Of a stretch of 64,000 bases of DNA, positions 19,387 to 30,800 are shown one piece after another. The number at the start of each line of letters is the position of its first letter. Within the stretch, counting starts at the first letter, position 1. The position numbers and the translations under genes are program-made. The DNA lies in the NCBI GenBank assembly GCA_949130485.1, contig OX422198.1, positions 4,961,262 to 5,025,261 of the forward strand. The letters run 5' to 3'. The DNA comes from Agelas oroides (taxonomy: Eukaryota > Porifera > Demospongiae > Agelasida > Agelasidae). The notes beneath the pieces were generated by a model. The model did not search any database. It was given only the letters and a program-made list of their open reading frames with translations, and was not told where the DNA came from.

Positions 19387-19975
19387 AGACTTAAAAAACA
19401 TTAAAAATGTAAAAATATGTAGGGATGGCATGCCAAAAAGTATGCAAACAAGGTAGGGATAATGCAGGAAAGCAAAGGTCAACATATTGGCAAAGCCCCA
19501 TCCCTACATCTTTTTCACACTACAGTTAGACAGTGCATGGGGGTCTTCTTAAAATGTTCACAACCTTTACTGGCAGTTCATGGCTGTAGCCTTGTTCTCA
19601 GGTCACTTCCTTCTCCCACGTGGCCTGGGAACAAGGCTAGTATGACCCTATTGGTAGCATTGTTATACGGAACCTCTTCAACAACTTAAGCAGTGAGTTA
19701 GAGTAGACTGCAGATTTATGATATGTGTTGTTAAAGTACATGGCATGGTTTTAGCCTCATCCCCAGGCCACTTTCCTTCTCCCACATGCCGGCTTAGGAA
19801 CGAGGCTATAAATATGATCTAGCAGCATTGCATCAGCTGTAGTGTGAAAAAGATGTAGGGATGGGGCTTTGCCAATATGTTGACCTTTGCTTTCCTGCAT
19901 TATCCCTACCTTGTTTGCATACTTTTTGGCATGCCATCCCTACATATTTTTACATTTTTAATGTTTTTTAAGTCT
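19387..19975. mobile_element. TIR element with about 138-bp near-perfect arms
   Basis: Arms 19387-19524 and 19837-19975 are near-perfect reverse complements (end motif AGACTTAAAAAACATT). The 310-bp loop holds two TAG-CTC hairpin MITEs (19585-19630 and 19752-19807). No transposase. Confidence 0.8.
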
Positions 19976-20452
19976 TGTTTCTGTACTTTTTTGATGATAA
20001 TCTCAGTTACAGTTAGACCTAAGCCAAAGAAGAATATTTCAAGTGTAACCACAACACCACAACTTGAAACGGCGTTGACAGTTTTAATAGTAGTGGTTAC
20101 AGGCATGTAATAATATAGCCAGCTAGAACCTGCTGAAGGGCCAACCACTCTCCGTACCAAACTTTGTGAAACCAATTTCATGATTCAGTTGTCAATCATA
20201 TGACGACTGACCAGCTGCAGCACAGAAAACTATCATACTGACCATCCTAGCTTTACAGTTCACTAAAGCTGTGAGTAGGCTATTTTTAGTGTAGCTGCAA
20301 GTAGGCAGCTGAATGCAGCGCCTTACCTACGTGGTGTTCGTAAGCCTTGCCCAATGCCGCGGGGGGAAAAGACCGTGCCAGTCATGCCCGCTCGCTTGTG
20401 TACTCTCGCTTCCAGACCAATGACCGTGGTCTTTGGTCTGGGAACGAGACTT

Positions 20453-20490
20453 CGTGTGCGCATGCGTACAAAATTAGAAAATGGCGTCCT
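20453..20490 (+). promoter_or_regulatory. candidate promoter: NRF1-like and YY1-like sites
   Basis: GTGTGCGCATGCGTAC contains the palindromic NRF1 core GCGCATGC, followed 12 bp later by AAAATGGCGTCC, resembling YY1 (AANATGGCG). Both are typical of TATA-less metazoan promoters, and a short ATG exon follows within 60 bp. Confidence 0.4.
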
Positions 20491-20522
20491 AAGCAACGGA
20501 CAGCAGCCTCAGAGTGTTGTGA

Positions 20523-20621
20523 ATGGCTTTTATTGACCAGGGTGAATTTGAAGCTATGAAGACGCTGAGTGGTCGTAGAGCTCCGCGTTGTGATAAGCAT
20601 CAGTTTCGTGCTAAAATGACG
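20523..20621 (+). CDS. candidate first coding exon, unassigned
   Basis: Thirty-three codons, MAFIDQGEFEAMKTLSGRRA, then PRCDKHQFRAKMT, ending exactly at a consensus donor ACG|GTGAGT. No partner exon was found before the MITEs downstream, so it may be an orphaned 5' end. Confidence 0.4.
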
Positions 20622-20696
20622 GTGAGTACTTAAACAGTTTGCGAGATATCGTTGTTTGAACAAAAGTCGTAACAAGAAAGAAAGAAAGAAAGAATA

Positions 20697-21078
20697 GAGG
20701 TTCTGCATGTGATGTCATCAAAAGGGTTAAATTTATTAATTTTAATTTAATAGTCTTGCCAATTTTTCTAGGCAATAAGGAAGGTCTAAATAGCTTAAAT
20801 CTCAAGTGAAAATTCTAAATTAATGATAGTTGATTTTATATAAATTGTCAAAGTTTGATCTTTTAGCATTAACTTGTATGGCGAGTGGCAAATTTTGCCA
20901 CTCGCTGTACAAATCCTATGCAAAATGTTTGACTTTAAGAATTTATATAAAATCAATGGAAAGGAGTTAGGCCTTCATATTTTAGATTTGAGTTAGCTGG
21001 ACCATCAGTATTACCTGCAAATGTTTGGAATGGCTAATTATGAATTTTAAATTGGTGATGACGTCACTGCAGAACCTC
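20697..21078. mobile_element. 382-bp MITE with TA target duplication
   Basis: Ends GAGGTTCTGCA and TGCAGAACCTC flanked by TA, consistent with Tc1/mariner-type insertion. A second copy starts 188 bp downstream. Confidence 0.8.
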
Positions 21079-21381
21079 TATACGAAAAATGGCACTTTTG
21101 CTATCGCACACTTTTGAGTTTAGCTGTCTTCCGCGTGGTTTTTGGCCACTTATATGAGTCTTGCTGATCACAAAGGCACTCAAAGAGGAGGCCTGGGCGC
21201 TTAAATAAGCTTTTAGCGTGTTTGTGGTGAAGTTGTACGGCTTTTGCTTAAGTATTGCATATATAGAGGTTCTGCATGTGATGTCATCAAAAGGGTTAAA
21301 TTTATCAATTTTAATTTAATAGTCTTGCCAATTTTTCTAGGCAATAAGGAAGGTCTATATTATGGGGCGCCGTCTGTAACT

Positions 21382-21768
21382 AAACTATGATGCTACTTTA
21401 TAAACTATGTTGTTACTTTATAAACTATGATGCTACTTTATATAAAGTACGATGCTACTTTATAAACTACGATGCTACTTTATAAACTATGACGCTACTT
21501 TAAAAGTACGATGCTACTTTATAAACTATGACCCTACTTTATAAAGTATGATGCTACTTTATAAACTATGACCCTACTTTATAAAGTACGATGCTACTTT
21601 ATAAACTACGATGCTACTTTATAAACTATGACCCTACTTTATAAACTACGATGCTACTTTATAAACTATGACCCTACTTTATAAACTATGACCCTACTTT
21701 ATAAACTACGATGCTACTTTATAAACTATGACCCTACTTTATAAACTATGATGCTACTTTGTGAACTG
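21382..21768. repeat. 20-bp minisatellite, left arm
   Basis: Repeats of ACTTTATAAACTATGATGCT with variants (ACCCT, ACGAT). The reverse-complement array is at 24362-24500 and 25196-25375. Confidence 0.9.
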
Positions 21769-24501
21769 ACCAATGGCATCTCCCGCGCTGCGCCGCGCCG
21801 GGGCCTTGGCCGACCACAAGGAGTATCACGTGATCTTCGTCGCTCGCAGCGCAGGAATCTCGGACTTGCTCATGAGAAAAAATTACGGGTTTACCCCAAA
21901 TTTAGATTTTAACCCTTTCCCTACGAGATTTAACTTCACCGCCTACAAGCATGCATTCAGTGAGTATGCAGCACATCAAGGGAGGAGAGAACAAGTAAGC
22001 ATGGTATCAGTATAGTATTAAAACTAGTCAGTATTGAATATCAGAAAAAGGATGCATTTCTGGCAGCTGTGTAGCTAGGGGGAAACAGAGCGACATTTCA
22101 GAGCAGCCTCCGAGCAAACTGAAAAGCTTGAATTATATTTTCTATTTCTATCCATAAGCCTTGACTGGTCAACACTCTTGTGTTTGGCGCATAGCAAACC
22201 TGCTGTGCAATGTTGTGGTGTGTGTTTGTCCGGGTATACAGTTTATGAACATGACAGAATGGACAAAATAAGAGTTGACTCCACATGGCAGCATGTGCAC
22301 ATGCAGACATTTTGCATGTGGGATCAGGGCTCTGAGGTTGATCTACTTGTTCACACTAAGTCTTGTCAAAACTGTGCATGCTAGCTGCCATGTTCGATGA
22401 TAGAACATACAAAGAATCCAAAGGAGCAAGTTGAACACTGCTTCATAAGTGCCAGGAAGATAGTTTGAGGTAGTGCTCTATACCGGTAGGGGGATAGTTT
22501 ATCTGTCAGTGTAGCCACACACTACAAGCTCTGGGCAGGTAAGGCAAAGTGGTTACTGAAAAATACAATCCTGCAATGCAGCATCTATCGAAAAAGTGAA
22601 TATCAGTCAAACGCAAGCTTTATCCTGCTTGGAGATGATAGCAAAGAATTACGGATGCAATACCTAACACTTGAAGTAAAGTATACCCAGCCTCTCTTTG
22701 ATTATGCTGTCTTTTCCAGTGCTCAAAGAGAAGGATGCTAGGGGAAGGTTCATCTGTACGCAGTGTGCCTGAGAAGCATGTCTGTATTCACTGCTGTTTG
22801 CGTTGACCTTGCAAAATACAAACAAAAAAGCTGTGAAATGAATTATTATAGTTATTTTCCTATTTAGCCTGTAAAGACATTTACCACATAATTATATTCA
22901 TGTGCACAGCTTGTAAATAAATTGGGGAAGTGTATCATAGCCTCCTACCCAGGCTGTCCTCCCACCCTGAGGTTGCAGTGTGAGACTGGTTTGCTTGATA
23001 TGTAAAATAAGAACAGTATTAATGGTGCAATCGAACTAGGTAAGGATTTTATGTATTAAGACATTGCACAAGGTATGCATAATTTTAATATGTGCATGCA
23101 TAGTGAGGGTTCAATTTGAAGCTCTAAAGTGTGCACAATTTCATAATTTCTGCTAAGTCTGCCACTAGAAATTTGTCACATGCATGGATTATACAAATAT
23201 AAAGGGCTTCGTCGAATTTACAGATAGAGGGATTAATTAATGCTCGGACACTTAAACGTTGCACTCTTGCTGCGTGCGCAGAGGTCCAGCAGACATAAGA
23301 ACTGTAGGATAGTTTGGCTAATGTTTAATAGTATATTCAACTCCAAACGGTCTTCTACCTGGGATTATCAAAAGAAATACTACAATGTCATCTGTTCAAG
23401 CACCTATCCTCGGAAAAGGGTTCTACTGGTGGAGAAGTCTGATAATCATGTATTATATCACATTGCTAGCCAAATTTGGCAACTGCTGCAGCATGGTATG
23501 GGCTCATAGGCAAGGCCAATGGAAAGGCATTTTCAGAGGAGGCAGCAAAGAAGTTACGCATTGTTTTACAATGTATTTTAGAGATTTTATTTTCTATCCC
23601 CGCGTACTACAATAGCTTCGGGTGTTGAAACTATCCCACCCCCAGCATGTCTTGTTGCTCTGATGATCTGGCACAGTTGCTACCGTGCTTAGACCTTTGA
23701 AGTCTGAGTTCCAAAAATATATCAGTCCGAGAATAAATTTTTGCCTCTAGCATAGAAACATGAACACATTGAACAGACATAAAACAGCTTCATTTTTAAG
23801 CCTGATTTCAACACACAGCGTCAACGATTTCAACAATGTTTGACCCTTGGTGCATAGTTAGATTGCAGTGTACAGCAACGTAGTGCACAAATGCACACCA
23901 CAACATTGCACAGCAGGTTTGCTAATTATGCACCAAACACAAGAGACCAGTCAAGGCTCATGGATAGAAATAGAAAATATAATTCAAGATTTTCTGCTCG
24001 CCGGAGGCTGCTCTGAAATGTCACTCTGTTTCCCCATAGCTACACATCTGCCAGAAATGCATCCCTTTTCTGATATTCAATACTGACTAGTTTTAATACT
24101 ATACTGATACCATGCTTACTTGTTCTCTCCTCCCTTGATGTGCTGCATACTCACTGAATGCATGCTTGTAGGCAGAAATTCGGTTAAGTTAAATCTCGTA
24201 AGGAAAGGGTTAAAATCTAAATTTGGGGTAAACCCGTAATTTTTTTTCTCATGAGCAAGTCCGAGATTCCTGCGCTGCGCATGCGAGCGACGAAGATCAC
24301 GTGATACTCCTTGCAGTCGGCCGAGGCCCGGCGCGGCGCAGCGCCACAGATGCCATTGGTCAGTTTACAAAGTAGCATCATAGTTTATAAAGTAGCATCG
24401 TAGTTTATAAAGTAAGGTCATAGTTTATAAAGTAGGGTCATAGTTTATAAAGTAGCATCGTAGTTTATAAAGTAGCATCGTACTTTATAAAGTAGGGTCA
24501 T

Positions 24502-25192
24502 CAGTGGCGGATCTAGAAATTTAGAAAGGAGGGTTCAGTCACCGGCGCGCAAAGCGCGCCGGAAATTTTTGGGTTGCCACGCCCACTTTCGGTCACGTGA
24601 ACGCATTCATACTATAGCTGGAAGGCCGAACCGAGGGGTCCGTCACAAAAGAAATCTCGTACACTGTCCGACAGTGTTGTTTTAGTTAACTATAACTTTA
24701 ACTAAATACATTTTAGTATGGCCTTTTTAAAATTTAGTTAACCAACTAAGCTGGGAACTATAACTAAAATATCCAAGAACATACAAGAAGAAACCTCTCG
24801 GCAGAAATCCAAACTGAAATCCAGAAATCCACCGTGAAATCCAGAAATCCACCGTGAAATCCAGAAATCCACCGTGAAATCCAGAAATCCACCGTGAAAT
24901 CCGAAATCCACGTGTAATCCAGTGGATTTCGAAATCTCGTACGCCGAGGCGCGCCGTGGCGGACCCCTCGGGCTGAACTGAATATCTCGAAGCAACTCTA
25001 GGCCTAGTCAAACGTCTGGAGATCAGTAAGGAACTGATACGTGAGTGTGTAACTGTGCCTGGTTGTTGTTGCTGCATGCCACTGCTGCATAATCATTTGA
25101 TGGACTCGTGCAGTTATGTACGCAAAATACATTACTAGCCGCCAAAGGGGGGTGCATTTGCACCCCCCTTACCCCCCCTAAATCCGCCACTG
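24502..25192. mobile_element. hAT-like MITE (CAGTGGCGGAT ends)
   Basis: CAGTGGCGGATCTAGAAATT at the left and AAATCCGCCACTG at the right, flanked by GTCAT on both sides. It holds a five-unit 20-bp tandem repeat (about 24805-24905, unit ACCGTGAAATCCAGAAATCC). Inserted in the right arm's minisatellite. Confidence 0.75.
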
Positions 25193-25694
25193 GTCATAGT
25201 TTATAAAGTAGCATCGTACTTTATAAAGTAGCATCGTACTTTATAAAGTAGCATCATAGTTTATAAAGTAGCATCGTAGTTTATAAAGTAGCATCGTACT
25301 TTATATAAAGTAGCATCATAGTTTATAAAGTAGCAACATAGTTTATAAAGTAGCAACATAGTTTATAAAGTAGCCCTGAAAACACAGTTTAGTTACAGAC
25401 GGTGCCCCATACTAAATAGCTTAAATCTCAAGTGAAAATTCTAAATTAATGATAGTTGATTTTATATAAATTGTCAAAGTTTGATCTTTTAGCATTAACT
25501 TGTATGGTGAGTGGCAAATTTTGCCACTCGCTGTCAAATCCTATGCAAAATGTTTGACTTTAAGAATTTATATAAAATCATTGGAAAGGAGTTAGGCCAT
25601 CATATTTTAGATTTTAGTTAGCTGGACCATCAGTATTACCTGCAAATGTTTGGAATGGCTAATTATATTGGTGATGACGTCACTGCAGAACCTC

Positions 25695-26109
25695 TATTGC
25701 GCGTCGGCGCCATCCCTACATAGAGAGTCTACCGACTCTCTGATACTACGAAAGTACGATGTTCAAGTGCTGGTGGTCCCGGGTTTGGCTACGCCACTGA
25801 ATCCAGGTGAAGTACTTCAACCTTTAATACTCAGACGTAATTTATCTACACCATCCATAACTTGTTACTTGAGCAATTTATCGTAATAAAAAATCAATGA
25901 CTATGATGTTGATTGAAGATATAAGATATCAGTGATGAAGTGATCATGATGTTGGTGAAAACGGTATTGGATAGGAATAGATGGGTACGTTGTAACGAGA
26001 ATAATAAAGTGATATATAGTGGAAGGAATAGATGGGTAGCTTGTAATGAGAGTAATATTCAATAGTGATATACTTATAGTGGAAGGAATATGTTCTGCAT
26101 TTCAGTTTC
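25695..26109. other. no gene recognised
   Basis: AT-rich, with a weak tandem duplication of GGAAGGAATAGATGGGTA-like sequence near 25975-26095. Confidence 0.5.
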
Positions 26110-27162
26110 TCACTTATTCACTTCTTTTATTATGTCTTTGCCCTTCAGCAGGGTCATGGACTTGAAAGCTCCCGATTCTGTTAGTCCCTCAACTGAAACA
26201 TCGTTACCACCAGCAATCTGATGAACGGTCTCCCCGTAGGCGAATGCAAACACCGTTCTCTGTTGTCCATCCTTGTCATATAGGAGCATGAGTTTGGCCG
26301 TGATGTGTTGTGTGCAAAGATCGAACCTTTACATCATCATCCAGTCCATCTTCGAACATTTGCCGAGACGTTCGGTGTGTGGCTCGACTCTAGCCTTGCA
26401 CTTTAAGCATGATTTGTATGTGTCGAAGTAAGGGACACCTGCAACTGTGACGTTGTTGATCTCTGTCTCCTTGCTCAGCCACAGCTCCTATGTCCCCAAT
26501 GGGGATGATTTCGGAGCCTTCCTTGGCCATTGTGAGGTTTTTTGTCCCTCTGATACTCTCGCACCATGAAATTCTTGAGGCAGTAACTTCGATCTTTTTC
26601 CATTGCATGCAGATTTCCCTCCCAGACACTAACTCAAGCCATACCACTTTCGTCTGCAACAGAAACATCCCGTTTTACTCTCCCCCCAACTTGCGTTTCA
26701 TCCTTTAGTTCCACAACCTTGATGTTCACTGTGACTTTCTGGAACACATCCAAGCTCTCAAGTGACAAAAGTGTTACAGTTTTGGACGCTGTTGCGATGT
26801 CAGCCATCAACGATGCAACATCCAACTTCTTGGGAGATTGCTGTAGAAGACTTCAGCATCACTTTGTACCCCTCGCCCTGACGAGCAGCTTTAACCTCGC
26901 AATTTTCAAGCACAACTGCTATGTTCTTTTGATGATAGTCGTTCAGCTTTTGTTGCTGCATTCCCTGAAACCCCACCAGTCGAATTTGGGAGGTTTCGTC
27001 TTCCAGTAGACCGTCAAAGAACATGGCCTTCTGTCCTTTCTTCACAGGCGACAATGTCACTACTGCACCGTGGATGCTGGTGCTGGACATGGGTCCATCC
27101 ACGTCATCGATATTCTCTATCTCCTCGTGACTCCTTTTTTTAGCCATTCTAACTCTATTCAC
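26110..27162 (-). pseudogene. intronless RPA1-like OB-fold pseudogene
   Basis: From Met at 27147 (MAKKRSHEEIENIDDVDG) the frame reads an OB-fold-like segment (VKKGQKAMFFDGLLEDETSQ), then shifts frame near 26830 to KKLDVASLMADIATASKTVT. It meets an in-frame TGA near 26635 (after ADESGMA), continues VSVWEG...SYCLKNFMVREYQ, shifts again to GTKNLTMAKEGSEIIPIGDI, and ends with a zinc-ribbon-like segment (SCLKCKARVEP) and AKLMLLYDKDGQQRTVFAFA. Order and motifs resemble the large RPA subunit's C-terminal OB folds with their zinc site. Lack of introns and several lesions indicate a retrocopy or transposon-carried gene that has decayed. Confidence 0.65.
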
Positions 27163-27746
27163 ATCTACCCTACATGCAGTGCCCTTTTATACTACTAAGT
27201 CATAACTTAGTCACTGTGCTACGTCATGTGTGTAAAAATAGTAACAATGATGTATTCCTGCTCTAAATATAGTGTAATTTACCATGCTGTAATGACCACA
27301 ATGTAATGTCATATTGCATAGCTGTGTTAATGTAGGTTACATGATGTCAGATAACCACAATGTACAGCACTGTGTTAATATTAGGCCCAAGTGCCTAGCT
27401 GTCAGAACAGATTCGAGGACAGTTAGGAATGAATTGATATCAAAAGGCGTGCCATATCAACTCGACAGCAAACGTCATGATACTATTGTTCACAAGACAG
27501 TCATCGATTCTAGTTAACACACAAGTACAATCACATGCACTGCTGCGCCGAGGGTTTGGCACTTCAGTGCCTTTCATTGTTATTTGCAGGTGCCCATTCT
27601 GTGAGGAATGTGACAGTAGCTACTAGCACCAGTCTCCCTAGTCCAAGGAGATCACACAGGGGCATTGTCACCCAGGCCAACCGTATCATGTGCATATTAA
27701 CTTTGCATTTTAGGTCTGTATAAGGCCAATTAAGATTGTTGCTTAC
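27163..27746. other. no gene recognised; start of LRR-unit intron sequence
   Basis: Flank of the pseudogene. From about 27590 the sequence matches the intron of array units. Confidence 0.5.
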
Positions 27747-27830
27747 TTCAGTGTTTTCAAGTTCCAGTTCACTGTCAGAGCATCAGCCAGTGCAGAGGCT
27801 CCAGAATCTCCAACTCCATTGAATTCAAGA
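27747..27830 (-). CDS. LRR exon, type A
   Basis: Core VGDSGASALADALTVNWNL: Thr replaces Arg and Trp-Asn replaces Gln-Ser. Nearest intact exon to the 3' side of the array. Confidence 0.8.
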
Positions 27831-30800
27831 CTGTGGAAGAGAGTACTCGGGAATTAGTGCAAGTAGTGTAAAATGTTAATCAGACAGTGAGGCACTAAGA
27901 ATCAATGGAATAGGAGGGAGTATGCATGGGAGAAACCTATCACAGCCAATGGTATGTAAGTACGTATTCTTTAATCCTCACATTCCGTGATAACAAGACA
28001 CTCAGTTTGCAACTCACTTCAGTTCTTCCAGTGACTTGTTATGTTTCAGTGCTCTGGCCAGAGCTGTGGCTCCAGTGGCAGTCAGACCATTGGCTCTGAG
28101 GCTGCAGTGGGGTGTGCAGACACGAACACACTTGAGTTAGATTCACAATTCCACATTAAACAAATTCCATGTTTCTGATGCCATATGGCAATGACAAATC
28201 CGCACCACCAGAGGAGACCATGATACCGGTATGGATTTCAATTGGAAATGTCATTCAACCATATAGACATGAGACTATAACTAAAACCTGTTACAATTAC
28301 AATCACAAAACAGTGGCTCTCCATTGTTGTTGCCATAGCAACAGACCATGTGTTCACCAGCAATACAGAAAGTCCATGTTTCTGTTGCTACTGACAACTT
28401 CTGACCACCAATGGGTGCAGGTATATGGCTTCAATTAATCCATTTTTGTTATTTGCAGGTGTCCATTCTGTGAGGAATGTGACAGTAGCTACTAGCACCA
28501 GTCTCCCTAGTCCAAGGAGATCATACAGGGGCCATTGTCACCCAAGCCAACTGTATCATGTGCATATACTTTGCATTTTAGGTCTGTATAAGGCCAATTT
28601 AGATTGTTGCTTACTTCAGTGTTTTCAAGCTCTGGTTCACTCTCAGAGCATCAGCCAGTGCAGAGGCTCCAGGATCTCTAACTCTATTGAATTCAAGACT
28701 GCGGAAGAGAGTACTCGGGAATTAGTGCAAGTAGTGTAAAATGTTAATCAGACAGGGAGGCACTAAGAATCAGTAGAGTAGGAGGGAGTATGCATGGGAG
28801 AAACCTACCACAGTCAATGTATGTAAGTACATATTCTTTAATCCTCACATTTCCTGATAGCAAGACACTCAGTCTACAACTCACTTCAGTTCTTCCAGTG
28901 ACTTGTTTTGTTGCAGTGTTCTTGTCAGAACTTTGGCTCCAGTGGCAGTCAGACCATTGCCTCTGAGGCTGCAGTGGGTATGCAGACATGAACACACTTG
29001 AGTTAGACCCATAATTCCACATTAAACAAATCCCATGTTTCTGTTGCCATATGGCAATGACAACTCCTCACCACCAGAGGAGACAATGACACTGGTATGG
29101 GCTTCAATTGGAAATGACACATTTCATTCAACCATATAGACATAAGACTATAACTAAAACCTGTTACAATACTCAACAAAACGTCCAAGTAAAGTGGCTC
29201 CCCATTGTTGTTGCCATAGCAACAGACCATGTGTTCACCAGCAATACAGAAAGTCCATGTTTCTGTTGCTATACTAATAACATCTGACCACCAATGGTGC
29301 TGGTATATGGCTTCAATTATAATCCATTTTTGTTATTTGCAGGTGTCCATACTGTGAGGAACGTGACAGTAGCTGCTAGCACCAGTCTCCCTAGTCCAAG
29401 GAGATCACACAGGGGCCATTATGTCGTCCAGGCCAACTGTATCATGTGCACATACTTTGCATTTTAGGTCTGTTACTTACTTCAGTGTTTTCAAGCTCTG
29501 GTTCACTCTCAGAGCATCAGCCAGTGCAGAGGCTCCAGAATCTCCAACTCTATTGGATCCAAGACTGTGGAAGAGAGTACTCGGGAATTAGTGCAAGTAG
29601 TGTAAAATGTTAATCAGACAGGGAGTCACTAAGAATCAGTGAAGTACAAGGGAGTATGCATGGGAGAAACCTCCACAGTCAATGTATATAAGTACGTATT
29701 CTTTAATCCTCACATTCTCTGACAGCAAGTCACTCAGTCTACAACTCACTTCAGTTCTTCCAGTGACTTGTTATGTTCCAGTGCTCTGGTCAGAGCTATG
29801 GCTCCAGTGTCAGTCAGACCATTGTCTCTGAGGCTGCAGTGGGGTATACAGACATGAACACACTTGAGTTAGATTCATAATTCCACATTAAACAAATTCC
29901 ATGTTTCTGTTGCCATATGGCAATGACAACTCCTCACCACCAGAGGAGACAATGATACTGGTATGGGCTTCAATTGGGAATGACACATTTCATTCAACCA
30001 TATAGACTATATAACTAAAACCTGTTACAATACTCAAATACATACACAAAATGTCCAACTAAAGTGGCTCCCCATTGTTGTTGCCATAGCAACAGATCAT
30101 GTGTTCACCAGCAATACAGAAAGTCCATGTTTCTGTTGCTTCTGACAACTTCTGACCACCAATGGTGCTGGTATATGGCTTCAATTATAATCCATTTTTG
30201 TTATTTGCAGGTGTCCATACTGTGAGGAACGTGACAGTAGCTGCTAGCACCAGTCTCCCTAGTCCAAGGAGATCATACAGGGACCAATGTCATCCAGGCC
30301 AACCGTATCATGTGCATATACTTTGCATTTTAGGTCTGTATAAGATTGCTCCTTACTTTAGTGTTTTCAAGCTCTGGTTCACTCTCAGAGCATCAGCCAG
30401 TGCAGAGGCTCCAGAATCTCCAACTCTATTGAATCCAAGACTGTGGAAGAGAGTACTCGGGAATTAGTGCAAGTAGTGTAAAATGTTAATCAGACAGAGA
30501 GGCACTAAGAATCAGTAGAGTAGGAGGGAGTACGCATGGGAGAAACCTCCCACAGTCAATGGTATATAAGTGCATATTCATAACCCTCACATTTTCCTGA
30601 TAATGGCAATGACAACTCCTCCTTCACCAGCAGGGACAATTCATGCAACTGTCCTTGTACATCAAATTCCACATAACCACAAGAAAAACTCTCTCAGTAT
30701 GCATACTAAGAGGTTACTTGTTATGTTTGAGTTACAGTTGTATGAATTGTCCCTGGTGGTGAGGAGTTGTCCCTGGTGGTGAGGAGTTGTCATGGTGGCT

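Larger units (their letters stand above)
21358..25411. mobile_element. foldback element with very long inverted arms
   Basis: Termini TATGGGGC(G/A)CCGTCTGTAA are inverted and flanked by CTA (21355-21357 and 25412-25414). Arms of about 875 bp (21358-22232) match about 23893-25411 in reverse, the right arm being lengthened by a hAT-like MITE. The arms carry a 20-bp minisatellite. The small ORF at 21773-22015 lies in an arm and has a broken mirror copy, so it is not treated as a gene. The 1.66-kb loop (22233-23892) shows no supported gene. Confidence 0.85.
21266..25694. mobile_element. second copy of the TA-flanked MITE, split by a foldback insertion
   Basis: Left part 21266-21357 and right part 25412-25694 together rebuild the copy at 20697-21078. 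The break is after AAGGTCTA. Confidence 0.85.

Noticed and set aside
21773-22015. 80-codon ORF in the foldback arm as a gene
   Set aside because: Its mirror copy in the other arm is frame-broken and there is no homology or splice context.
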